Source: Rariglobus sp. (GTDB taxonomy: Bacteria; Verrucomicrobiota; Verrucomicrobiia; Opitutales; Opitutaceae). Taken from it: 64,000 nucleotides of DNA. Shown in pieces: positions 35,287 to 43,956 of this stretch. A program made the translations under genes and the position numbers. How positions within the stretch are numbered: the first letter of the stretch is position 1; each line of letters opens with the position of its first letter. The stretch spans positions 1 through 64,000 of the forward strand of contig JAQSWS010000052.1 in the NCBI GenBank assembly GCA_029266495.1. Reading direction: 5' to 3'. The notes beneath the pieces are model-generated. The model made no database searches. It saw nothing but the letters and a program-made list of their open reading frames with translations, and had not been told where the DNA came from.

Positions 35287-37497
35287 GTGACACTCATGAA
35301 CGCTTCCCCCGATTCTCCGCTGGAACTATGGGGCGGTGTGGAATGTTCGGTGGTGCGAATCGGCGATCGCATCGTGGATCAACTCGCGCGCACCGGACAC
35401 ACTTGCCGGCTCGACGATCTTGACCGGTTTGCGGAGCTCGGCATTCGCACCCTGCGCTTCCCTGTGCTGTGGGAGCACCACGAGACCGGGGATCGCGACT
35501 GGCGTCAGATCGATGAACGTCTGGGACGTCTGCAAACCCTGGGCATCCGCCCGATAATCGGGTTTGTCCATCATGGAGGCGGCCCGCAACCCGGGGGATT
35601 GCTCGACACGCACTTCGTAAAAGGCCTCGCCGCGTTCGCGCGTGCGTTCGCCCGACGTTATTCCTGGATCGACGCCTACACGCCGGTCAACGAGCCGCTC
35701 ACCACCGCGCGCTTCAGCGGCCTCTATGGCATCTGGCATCCGCACGGAAACAGCCTGGAAGCCTTCGCCCGCATCTTCATGAACGAGTGTGGCGCCACCC
35801 GCGCCGCGATGCGTGCCGTTCGGGAAACCACCCCGCGCGCCGGACTCGTGCAAACCGAGGATCTGGCCAAGACCCACAGCACGCCGAGGCTCGCCTATCA
35901 GGCCAGTTGGGAAAACGAACGGCGCTGGCTTACGTTCGACCTGCTCAGCGGCACCCTCACTCCGGACCGCCCCATGTGGAGCTACCTGCACAGCGGAGGG
36001 GTGAGCCTGGAGGAGCTGCAATCGTTCATCGACGATCCCTGCCCACCCGACGTGCTCGGCGTCAATTACTACGTGACGAGCGAACGTTTCCTCGACGAAC
36101 GGCTGCATCGCTATCCCCCGGCCTGCCGCGGCGGCAATCTGCATGAGCGCTATGCCGACGTGCCCGCCGTGCGTGTGCGAACCGAGGGACTGGTCGGCCT
36201 GACTGGCCTGCTGTGCGAACTTGCGCAGCGTCACCCGCGCCCGATCGCCATCACCGAAATCCAACTCGCCTGCACGCGCGACGAACAATTGCGCTGGTTG
36301 AACGAAAGCTGGCACGCGGCGCTGGCCGCGCGGGCTGAAGGTGTCGACGTGAAGGCACTCACCGCCTGGTCCCTCCTCGGCGCTTATGATTGGGATTCGT
36401 TGCTCCTTGGGAACGCGGACAACTACGAACCCGGCGTGTTCGACGTGCGCAGCCCGGTGCCGCGCCCGACGGCGCTTGCCGGGGCGGTGCGGGCGCTCTC
36501 CTCGAAAGGACGTTGCGAGCACCCCGCGTTGTCCGCTCCCGGCTGGTGGCGGCGGTCCTCCCGACTGGAGTATCCCGCCGTAAGCGCGCCGCAGACAGGC
36601 GGAGGCACCGCGCTCGACGGCGAAAATCCGTCCCAGCTGCGGAGCCCGCTCATCCTCATTGCCGGGGCACAGGGCCGGCTGGGGCGCGCCTTCGCCCGCA
36701 TCTGCGAGCAACGGGGCCTGTTGTCCGTGGTGCTGGGACGCACCGAGCTTGATGTCACCGATCCGGTCTCCGTCGAGCGGATCCTCGCACGTTTCGCCCC
36801 TTGGATCGTCGTGAATGCAACCGGCTACGGACGCATTCACCGTGCCGACAGAGATGAGGAAAGGTGCTTTCGCGAAAACACGCTCGGCGCGGAGAATCTC
36901 GCCCGCGCCTGCGCGGCCCGGGGAGCGAGGTTCGTCACTTTTTCCACTGATTTCGTTTTCGATGGCTCAAAGGGCGAAGCTTACGTCGAGAGTGATGCCC
37001 CCGCGCCTTTCAATACCTACGGGCGGAGCAAACTCGAAGCCGAGCGGCGTGTGCTCCGTGAACATCCGGGCGCGTTGATCGTGCGCACCAGCGCCCTCTT
37101 CGGACCTTGGGATGAAACCAATTTTGTCACGATCACGCTGCGCCAGCTCGCGGGCCGGAGAAGCGTCGTGGCGGAGGACCAGGTGGTTTCGCCCACGTAT
37201 GTGCCCGATCTCGTCAACACCACCCTCGACCTGCTGATCGACGAGGAAACCGGACTCTGGCACGTCACCAACACAGGCCATGTCACCTGGGTGGATTGGG
37301 CCCGCGAGATCGCCGCGCTTGGCGGCTTTCCCGACCATCACGTGAACGCCGGGCGGTCGTCATTGCCCGCCACACGACCGCGTTTCAGCGCGTTGAGCAG
37401 CGAGCGCGCCGTTCTGCTGCCCTCCTGGCAACGGGCGCTCGCACGTTACTTCAACGAGCGATCCGGGCCTGTGCCGCTCACGCTCGCCACGGCCTGA
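35287..37497 (+). CDS. GH1-like domain fused to RmlD-like sugar-nucleotide reductase
   Basis: 736 residues from GTG 35287; ATG 35296 is the alternative. Residues about 10-400 are a GH1-type barrel with TPVNEPLTTARFSGLYG (acid/base E136) and AITEIQLACTRDEQ (nucleophile). After a linker, residues about 455-725 are an extended SDR like dTDP-4-dehydrorhamnose reductase: LIAGAQGRLGRAF, STDFVFDGSKG and the catalytic YGRSK. One chain thus pairs a glycosidase fold with a deoxysugar reductase fold. It is the last gene of the plus-strand sugar cluster, 18 bases after GH2. Whether the GH1 part hydrolyses, or only binds or transfers, is unknown. Confidence 0.87.
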   Translation: MTLMNASPDSPLELWGGVECSVVRIGDRIVDQLARTGHTCRLDDLDRFAELGIRTLRFPVLWEHHETGDRDWRQIDERLGRLQTLGIRPIIGFVHHGGGPQPGGLLDTHFVKGLAAFARAFARRYSWIDAYTPVNEPLTTARFSGLYGIWHPHGNSLEAFARIFMNECGATRAAMRAVRETTPRAGLVQTEDLAKTHSTPRLAYQASWENERRWLTFDLLSGTLTPDRPMWSYLHSGGVSLEELQSFIDDPCPPDVLGVNYYVTSERFLDERLHRYPPACRGGNLHERYADVPAVRVRTEGLVGLTGLLCELAQRHPRPIAITEIQLACTRDEQLRWLNESWHAALAARAEGVDVKALTAWSLLGAYDWDSLLLGNADNYEPGVFDVRSPVPRPTALAGAVRALSSKGRCEHPALSAPGWWRRSSRLEYPAVSAPQTGGGTALDGENPSQLRSPLILIAGAQGRLGRAFARICEQRGLLSVVLGRTELDVTDPVSVERILARFAPWIVVNATGYGRIHRADRDEERCFRENTLGAENLARACAARGARFVTFSTDFVFDGSKGEAYVESDAPAPFNTYGRSKLEAERRVLREHPGALIVRTSALFGPWDETNFVTITLRQLAGRRSVVAEDQVVSPTYVPDLVNTTLDLLIDEETGLWHVTNTGHVTWVDWAREIAALGGFPDHHVNAGRSSLPATRPRFSALSSERAVLLPSWQRALARYFNERSGPVPLTLATA

Positions 37498-37502
37498 CGC
37501 GG

Positions 37503-38831
37503 CTACAGGAACAGCCACCCCGCCAGCCCGAGAATCGGCAGCAGAATGGGCAGGCTGAACCTCACGATGTAGCCAAAGAAGCTGGGCATCCTCACACCCA
37601 TGCCGTCCGCGATGGATTTCACCATGAAGTTCGGGCCGTTCCCGATGTAGGTCATCGCGCCAAAAAACACCGCACCCAGACTCACCGCGATCACCAGCGG
37701 GGCCTGTTTCTCAAGCAACACCCGCACCGCGGCGATCTCGTCATCCCCCGCCGCCGCGAAGGCATCCGGGTGTTCCGCCGCCGCACTCACCTCGGCAAGC
37801 TTCAGGAAGTTCACGTAAGTCGGCGCGTTATCCAGCACCGCCGACAAAGAACCCGTGGCAAAATAATACTGGATCGGCTTCGTGAAACCCAGCTCCTTGC
37901 CGTGCTGCTCAAGGTATCCCAGCGCCGGCATCATCGTGATGAAAATACCCACGAAAAGGAACGCCACCTCCTTGATCGGCCCGAACGAGAAATGATTCTC
38001 CGCATGCACCCCTTTCGGCGTGAGAAAGTAAGAGGCCACCGCCGCGCCCAGCATCACGATCTCACGAATAAAATACATCTCGGGCAGAAACACCGCGCCG
38101 ATGATCACGAGCAGAAAGATCACGTTGATCCCGCCTTCAAAACGAAATGTGTCCGGCTCCTTGATCTCCTCCTGGATTGCCTTGGGTGCATGTTTGAAGC
38201 TCCGCACGTCAAAAGCATAAAAGGCCGCCAGCAGGGCGCCGATGACCACCAGCCAGACCAACAGCACGTGCTCGGTCAGCCAGAAGAACGGCACGCCGCG
38301 CAGATAACCCAGGAACAAGGGCGGATCGCCGATCGGTGTCAGCGAACCGCCGCAGTTCGAGACAATGAAGATGAAAAACACCACGTGAAACGCGCTGATG
38401 CGGATCTTGTTCATCCGGATAAACGGACGGATGAGCACCATGGATGCGCCGGTGGTGCCGATGAAGTTCGCCATGACCGCACCAATCAGCAGGAGCACCA
38501 CATTATCCAGCGGCGTAGCCTCGCCCTTCGCCTTGATGTGAATCCCCCCCGCCACCACGAACAACGAGCCGATCAGCGCGATAAACGACACGTATTCGAA
38601 GGCGGTGTGGGCCAGCACATGCCCGCCTCCGGGAATCTTCAGCAGATAAAACCCGCCCACGAGAGCCGCCAGAGCGATGGAGACTTTCGGGTAGTTATGC
38701 TCCCACCAATGTTTCACGCGGTCGGGCGTGAGCGGCATCGTTGCGATGAGCAAAAGCAGCAGCGCAAACGGTGCGATCAACAGAACGGGAATCTCCGTGG
38801 AAACGGAGGCAAGCAGCAGGACAGGAGACAT
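37503..38831 (-). CDS. Sodium:proton antiporter of the NhaD/citrate-transporter superfamily
   Basis: 442 residues with about 11-12 hydrophobic helices. The motifs SNCGGSLTPIGDPP and the C-terminal TYIGNGPNFMVKSIA are the paired pseudo-symmetric signatures of NhaD-type antiporters. An ATG 15 bases upstream (38846) is possible. It would exchange Na+ or Li+ for H+ at the inner membrane. It follows a second, different antiporter-like gene by 37 bases on the same strand. Confidence 0.88.
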   Translation of the reverse strand: MSPVLLLASVSTEIPVLLIAPFALLLLLIATMPLTPDRVKHWWEHNYPKVSIALAALVGGFYLLKIPGGGHVLAHTAFEYVSFIALIGSLFVVAGGIHIKAKGEATPLDNVVLLLIGAVMANFIGTTGASMVLIRPFIRMNKIRISAFHVVFFIFIVSNCGGSLTPIGDPPLFLGYLRGVPFFWLTEHVLLVWLVVIGALLAAFYAFDVRSFKHAPKAIQEEIKEPDTFRFEGGINVIFLLVIIGAVFLPEMYFIREIVMLGAAVASYFLTPKGVHAENHFSFGPIKEVAFLFVGIFITMMPALGYLEQHGKELGFTKPIQYYFATGSLSAVLDNAPTYVNFLKLAEVSAAAEHPDAFAAAGDDEIAAVRVLLEKQAPLVIAVSLGAVFFGAMTYIGNGPNFMVKSIADGMGVRMPSFFGYIVRFSLPILLPILGLAGWLFL

Positions 38832-38868
38832 AGGCGGGAGGCCCATGCAAAGCCCATGCCGTCCAGCC

Positions 38869-40398
38869 CTACAACCACAGAAAACACATCGCCATCACCA
38901 CGGTCGGTCCGATTGCGCCGGCGAGCAGTCCAAGGGGTGAAACGCCGTCAGGGAAAAACTTTTGCAAAATGGATTGGCCCGCCGGATTCGGGGCGTTGGC
39001 GATGACCGTGAGACCGCCCCCCGTCACCGCACCCGCCACCACCATGTATTTCAAACTCTCCGTGAAGCCGGGAACCAGCGTCGCGAGGTAGGTGATCGCG
39101 GCATTGTCGTTGAACGCCGTCAGCACCGTTGCACTCAGAAACAAGGGCACTTCGCCCAAGCTCTTCAGCACCGGCTCGATCCACCAACCCTGTAATCCAC
39201 CATGAATTACGAGCCCGGCCAGGAAGAAGCCCACCAGCAGCGGTGGCTTCAGGTCGAGCTGGCTCTGGTGGTGGGCGGTCGCCTGGCTGAAGGCCAGGAA
39301 GAACAGGAATCCGCCAATAAAAAGCGCCGGATAATGCGCGAAATACACCGCGACCGCCATAAAGCCCAGTTGCACCGCCGTCACCCACGCGGGCACCGGC
39401 CGGCCGTCATCCGTGCGCACGCCGCTTTCCTGGCGCTCACGGGTGGCCTGAAGCGCCGCGAATTCCTTCCGGAAGAACAGATAATAACCGAGTGTGGAGA
39501 CCACGATGCCCGCGACCGCCTTCCACCCGAAATGGATGAACATGTGCGGAAGGTCCCACTGCCACGGACCCGCCACCATGAGCACCGGCGGCGCGGCGAA
39601 ATGGGTGAGCGTGCCGCCCACGGAAATATTGACGAACAGCAAACCGATCGTCGCGTATGCAAAACGTGGAGACGGCTTGAGCGCATAAAACTGGCGCGCC
39701 AGCAGCAGCGCCGCGATCGTCATCGCCGCCGGCTCCGTCATGAAAGACCCCAGGATCGGCGCGAGAATCAGGATCGACAGCCACCAGGCCGCGACCGAAC
39801 CGCGACCGAGCGAAGCCACCGCCCGCAGGCATTGTTCCGCCACCCGCAGCACCGGGCGCGTCGAGGCGATCGCCATGATCACCACCACAAACATCGGCTC
39901 GGTGAAATTCACCCGGTGCCCGATGTAATCCAGAACCGTGGCCCAGCCCTTGAACGCGGTCACCGCCGCCACCAGCACCACCACCCAGATGCCGAAGATC
40001 GCCTCCACCTCGCCGAAAAAGTGGAGGATCTGCCCCTTGAAGCTCACCTCGTTGGGATGCCCGTCGCCATCGGCATCACCCGAAGTCTCGACGAGCCGGT
40101 CCTTCAGCCGGGCATGGTGCTCCGCCTCGACCACATGCGCCCAGTGCCGGAACTTGCCCGCCACGAACGTATGCACGATCGCCAGTAAAAAAATCACCGT
40201 GGCCACCGCGTTGAACGGCTCCGCCTGCACCCGCGCTTTGAGCACATCCACCACACCGGCCCCCGCCACATCCGCATAGGTCGACAGTGCGCGTGGGAAT
40301 TCCCCCGTCATCGCCGGACTCCCCGCCGCCGCCGCCAAAGGAATCATCCCGGCAAAACCGATCGCCCACAGTATCCATGGTCCAATGCGATGCTTCAT
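38869..40398 (-). CDS. Putative Na+/H+ antiporter with a DxDxDG loop
   Basis: 509 residues from ATG 40398, with an N-terminal signal/anchor helix and about 11 further membrane segments. GGTLTHFAAPPVLMVAGPW and AFNDNAAITYLATLVPGF resemble the conserved half-helix motifs of ion transporters. The soluble stretch after the second membrane helix contains DADGDGHPNE (coded at about 40045-40077), which fits a calcium-binding DxDxDG loop. The family is annotated only as putative Na+/H+ antiporter; specificity is unproven. Confidence 0.8.
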   Translation of the reverse strand: MKHRIGPWILWAIGFAGMIPLAAAAGSPAMTGEFPRALSTYADVAGAGVVDVLKARVQAEPFNAVATVIFLLAIVHTFVAGKFRHWAHVVEAEHHARLKDRLVETSGDADGDGHPNEVSFKGQILHFFGEVEAIFGIWVVVLVAAVTAFKGWATVLDYIGHRVNFTEPMFVVVIMAIASTRPVLRVAEQCLRAVASLGRGSVAAWWLSILILAPILGSFMTEPAAMTIAALLLARQFYALKPSPRFAYATIGLLFVNISVGGTLTHFAAPPVLMVAGPWQWDLPHMFIHFGWKAVAGIVVSTLGYYLFFRKEFAALQATRERQESGVRTDDGRPVPAWVTAVQLGFMAVAVYFAHYPALFIGGFLFFLAFSQATAHHQSQLDLKPPLLVGFFLAGLVIHGGLQGWWIEPVLKSLGEVPLFLSATVLTAFNDNAAITYLATLVPGFTESLKYMVVAGAVTGGGLTVIANAPNPAGQSILQKFFPDGVSPLGLLAGAIGPTVVMAMCFLWL

Positions 40399-40449
40399 GC
40401 GCAGGACCCAAAGAGCCCCCGGCCCCCTCCGCAAGCGCTTTGCGCCCGG

Positions 40450-41094
40450 CTACCCAAGGATTGCCGGCAGATCGACGAGCCGCGTGATGAACGCCGCCGC
40501 CTCACGGCGCACTTTTTCGCGCGCCATGTAACGGCCAAACCCCACGAACAAATCCACCACCGGTTTCGTCTCCAGATCGCTCACGCCATCCCCGACCATG
40601 ACGACACGCGAGGGCGACAGTTCCCGCCGCAAGCGCGCCACGACCTCCGGTTTTCCACCGGAGCGGGTCGTCGGATAACTTTCGTCAAACCGCAGGTAGC
40701 GCCCGTTCTCGTCAAAAAACAAATCGACCGCCTCGACGCGCTCGATGCCCAGAAAATCCGCCAGCGGCCGGATCGCCTGCCGAAACCCGCCGCTGATAAT
40801 CAGCGGAGTCCACCCCGCCGCGCGCACCGCATCGATCACCGCCTTCGCATCGGGCTCGATCGTATCGATGTAGCGCTGGCCGATCTGCGCGACGTGCTGC
40901 GCCTCGGGCAAAATGATTTCAAGTCGCCGGCCAAACACCTCCTCAACGGGAATTTTTCCGTCCATCGCCTCGTTGGTCATCTCCTCGACCCACTTGAAAA
41001 TCTCGGGGCCCCGCACCCGGGCAAGTTCATCGATGCCCTCGATGGAACTGAGCGTGCTGTCGCAGTCGAAAATCAGGAGTTTGGGAGAAGACAC
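40450..41094 (-). CDS. HAD-family phosphoserine phosphatase-like protein
   Basis: 214 residues from GTG 41094; a TTG at 41130 would add 12. HAD motif I is LLIFDCDSTLSSIEGIDELA, with the nucleophile Asp and the acid/base Asp. Motif II is PLIISGGF, then KPEVVARLRRE and motif III/IV VVMVGDGVSDLE. These match SerB, which makes serine from O-phosphoserine in the cytoplasm. Homoserine-phosphate or other small phosphomonoesters cannot be excluded. It lies 42 bases after the DNA polymerase gene, in a five-gene minus-strand run. Confidence 0.85.
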   Translation of the reverse strand: MSSPKLLIFDCDSTLSSIEGIDELARVRGPEIFKWVEEMTNEAMDGKIPVEEVFGRRLEIILPEAQHVAQIGQRYIDTIEPDAKAVIDAVRAAGWTPLIISGGFRQAIRPLADFLGIERVEAVDLFFDENGRYLRFDESYPTTRSGGKPEVVARLRRELSPSRVVMVGDGVSDLETKPVVDLFVGFGRYMAREKVRREAAAFITRLVDLPAILG

Positions 41095-41136
41095 GCCCGT
41101 GACGAAAACGTCCGGCCCCTTTGCGTGCAATGCGTT

Positions 41137-43311
41137 TTAGAACAACTCCCCCTGCTCGCCGCCCGCCGGTTTCACGCCGAGATACGGGCCGTATCGCTCC
41201 AGCCAGTCATCGAGCTTCTCCAGGTAATAACCCGGATCATACGGCGCCTGCATCGCATCGTAGAGCTCCACGGGGCGCGCCCGCTGCCAGTCACTCGTTT
41301 TGCCCTTTTGCTTCACCGTGATGTAATACGCCACCCGTTCACCCATGCGCGGACGCGGGGTCATCAGCAGGGCCGCCTCCGCCGAGGCGCGGCGCGGCTT
41401 GCCCCCGCCTTCGATGAACCGCTCATAGGCGTCCGGATTCATGCTCAGCACCTCCGCCTTCGCCACCTCCGTGACCGGCAGCCCGAGCGCGGTGAGCTTC
41501 GTCCGATAATCCTCCGCCATCGCAAGCGGCGACTCGGCACTCGCGCCCACGAGAAAGCGAATGAGCTGGTTGCCGAGTTTTTTGAGGAACGGCTCGATGC
41601 CGCGTGAACGCAACGCACTGCCCCGGATGACAACCTTCTTTCCATCGTAGAGCGCGTAGTTCTTCGCCTTGTAGCAAAACATCGCCTCGTAGCGCCCGTC
41701 GTATTCGAGCTCGATGCCGGGGGGCAGCACGCCGGCAACGCGTTCGAGCAGCGCCTCGGGCCGGTCGAAATAAACGTCCGACGAAAGGTAGATGCCGTCC
41801 GTGTCCGCCTCGAGAATCGTGCACCCGTGCCGCGCAAATTCGTCGATGAGCAGCTGCAGCAGCTCGCGTCCGCGCCGGGTGACCTCCGCCGCCAGCTCGC
41901 CGTCGCCAAACCGCGCCCCCGAAAACCCGAGGTAGCCGTAGAACGAGTTGATCAAAATCTTGAAACTCGACTGCCGCGCCTGCGCCTCGGCGCGCTCCTC
42001 CTCGGTGGGCGCCGTCTTTGCGAGCTGTTTGTAGCGCAGCCGGTATTCGCGCAGCGACGTGAGCAACGGGATAAAAACGCCCAGCGTGTCGTTGCGCGGA
42101 TTGCGCGCGATCGCCATGAGCAGGCTCGGATAAAGCGACGCCACGTCGAAGTGCAGCACGTGACGAAACACGCCTTCTTTAAAACTGCGTGTGTAGCCGC
42201 CTTCGAATGCCTTCACCTCCGGCGGCACCGGACACGCCTGCCTCGCGTGGTAATAATGCTCGAGAAACAGCAGGTCGATCTTCCCCGTGGTGCCGCGCAG
42301 CGTCGCCTCCTGCAGCAGGATCGGAAACGTGCGCACCTGCTCGAAATACGTCGGCAGCAGCAGATCGGCGATCCCCTTGGTCTCGCGCAGATCGTCGGCA
42401 AGATAAGCGAGGAACCGGTCCCGATTTTCGGTAAACGCCGCGTGGATCTTGTCGCCGGCGAGGTAGGTGCGCTCGCTGTCTTCGTCGGTGATTCCGAAAT
42501 AAACCGCGACATCCTTCAACCCATACGACGTCAGTTCGCGCGTGGTGATGTCGTATTGCTGCACGAGGAGGTAGGTGTCGACGACCGTGCGCCCCGGCAG
42601 GTCGCAACGCGGGAAATCGATCCAGCGCTCCGCGACCTTCAGCCGGCTGTTGCGGAACGTCGCCTTCTGTCCGAAACGCCCCCACGCACACGCCACTTTC
42701 AACTTCTTCGCACGCTGCCGCAGGTAATCGAAATCGAACTTAAAAATATTATGCCCCTCGATCACATCGGGGTCTTCCTCGGCGAGCACCGCGTTGAGCT
42801 GCTCGAGCAGCCGTTTCTCCCCTTCCGCACTCATCTCGTCGAGGACGAGCAGCCGGTTGCGTTCACCGAAACGCAGGCCGATCGCGAGCACGCGATCCTC
42901 GGCCTTGGCGGCGTCGCTGAACTCGCCGCCGCTCGAAGCCGTCTCAATGTCGAGCTGGCAGCGACGGAGCTGATGAAAACTCAAATCCCGATAAAGCCGC
43001 TGGCGGTTTTGCAGGAGGAACTGGCTCTCGATCGGACGCACCACGTCGACGCCGCCGGTTTCGCGCGCGATCTTGAGAAACCCGTCAAATGCCGCCAGTG
43101 ACCCGGCGTGCATCAGACGGTTGAACGGCGCGTCTCCGTTCAGCGTTTCCATGGCGACACCCTCGGTCGCCGGCGCAAGCACGCCGTCATTCAACCAGGC
43201 AAACGGACGCAGGGACTCAGTGCGCACCGACCGTGCACCGTCGGCTCCGGCGACCGACAGGTGGACGACGCCGGAATCATCCACCCAGACGCCACAGAGG
43301 GATTCGCTCAT
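41137..43311 (-). CDS. Family B DNA polymerase with 3'-5' exonuclease, Pol II-like
   Basis: 724 residues from ATG 43311; a TTG at 43323 is in frame. Exonuclease motifs: DIET (about 121), GHNIFKFDFDYL (about 186) and YLADD (about 303). Polymerase motifs: FDVASLYPS (about 388), KILINSFYG (about 451) and DTDG (about 503). All catalytic acids are present, so both activities are expected. The chain ends in QGELF, which fits the C-terminal sliding-clamp-binding motif (QxxLF) of bacterial Pol II. Likely a lesion-bypass or repair polymerase. It starts 15 bases after the small membrane protein gene. Confidence 0.93.
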   Translation of the reverse strand: MSESLCGVWVDDSGVVHLSVAGADGARSVRTESLRPFAWLNDGVLAPATEGVAMETLNGDAPFNRLMHAGSLAAFDGFLKIARETGGVDVVRPIESQFLLQNRQRLYRDLSFHQLRRCQLDIETASSGGEFSDAAKAEDRVLAIGLRFGERNRLLVLDEMSAEGEKRLLEQLNAVLAEEDPDVIEGHNIFKFDFDYLRQRAKKLKVACAWGRFGQKATFRNSRLKVAERWIDFPRCDLPGRTVVDTYLLVQQYDITTRELTSYGLKDVAVYFGITDEDSERTYLAGDKIHAAFTENRDRFLAYLADDLRETKGIADLLLPTYFEQVRTFPILLQEATLRGTTGKIDLLFLEHYYHARQACPVPPEVKAFEGGYTRSFKEGVFRHVLHFDVASLYPSLLMAIARNPRNDTLGVFIPLLTSLREYRLRYKQLAKTAPTEEERAEAQARQSSFKILINSFYGYLGFSGARFGDGELAAEVTRRGRELLQLLIDEFARHGCTILEADTDGIYLSSDVYFDRPEALLERVAGVLPPGIELEYDGRYEAMFCYKAKNYALYDGKKVVIRGSALRSRGIEPFLKKLGNQLIRFLVGASAESPLAMAEDYRTKLTALGLPVTEVAKAEVLSMNPDAYERFIEGGGKPRRASAEAALLMTPRPRMGERVAYYITVKQKGKTSDWQRARPVELYDAMQAPYDPGYYLEKLDDWLERYGPYLGVKPAGGEQGELF

Positions 43312-43326
43312 GACGTCCCGCAACGC

Positions 43327-43671
43327 TCAAAGCGCCGGCTTCAGGTAGACCATGGACACCGCGGTCGCCGCCAGGACGATCGCGATGATGGCCAGGACGC
43401 CGGCGGCTCCGCGGCGGCGATAGCCGAAGCCGGTCAACGCCGAGACTCCAAGCCAGGCCCCCAGCTTGATGATCATCCACAGTTCGAACTTGTTTCCATA
43501 GATTCTGGATACGAGGCCGAAGCCGCTTACGAGCACCAGAATGCTCGCGATGCCCGTGATCATGAGAACTTTTTTGCGGGTCTCCGCCGGGGCGGCGAAC
43601 GCGTAGAAGGTGTAGCCGAACAGCACGAACAACGAAACGAGATGGATGATGTGATAGACGGAGGGAGACAT
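43327..43671 (-). CDS. Small four-helix membrane protein
   Basis: 114 residues with four hydrophobic segments: LVSLFVLFGYTFYAF, ITGIASILVLVSGFGLV, IIKLGAWLGVSAL and VLAIIAIVLAATAVSMVYL. The layout (His-rich first helix start YHIIHLV, Lys at the third helix) recalls SirB2/CopD-like or cytochrome-associated membrane proteins, but I cannot name it. First gene of the minus-strand run leading into the DNA polymerase. Confidence 0.75.
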   Translation of the reverse strand: MSPSVYHIIHLVSLFVLFGYTFYAFAAPAETRKKVLMITGIASILVLVSGFGLVSRIYGNKFELWMIIKLGAWLGVSALTGFGYRRRGAAGVLAIIAIVLAATAVSMVYLKPAL

Positions 43672-43850
43672 GGTGGGAAAGACACCGTTGTCGGCGAAGC
43701 GCCCGAAAAAGTCTAGGGCTCGTTTTCACGGCCAACCCCTGAATAAAGATCCTCCATGAAGTTATCCCCCCACTGGAGCAACCGAGGCTCGACACTCTCC
43801 CTTCATTGACGTCATTAAAGTGTCCAGCTCGGCACTCACACCACCCCACA

Positions 43851-43956
43851 ATGGCCCCCCCTTTGCGCGTTTTGCATTTGGAAGACAACCCGTTCGACCA
43901 AAGGCTGGTGCGCCAGGGCGGATTTCACCCTCCCCGGTTACGACGGCACCGCCGCG
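43851..43956 (+). pseudogene. Disrupted N-terminal part of a receiver domain
   Basis: ATG 43851 opens a typical receiver start, RVLHLEDNPFDQRLV, in one frame. The continuation expected after about 35 further residues, ADFTLPGYDGTAALDLAR with the phospho-acceptor Asp, appears at 43918 in the next frame. So about 100 bases coding the end of helix 1 to strand 3 are missing and the frame is shifted. It may be a true deletion or an assembly error. Confidence 0.75.
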
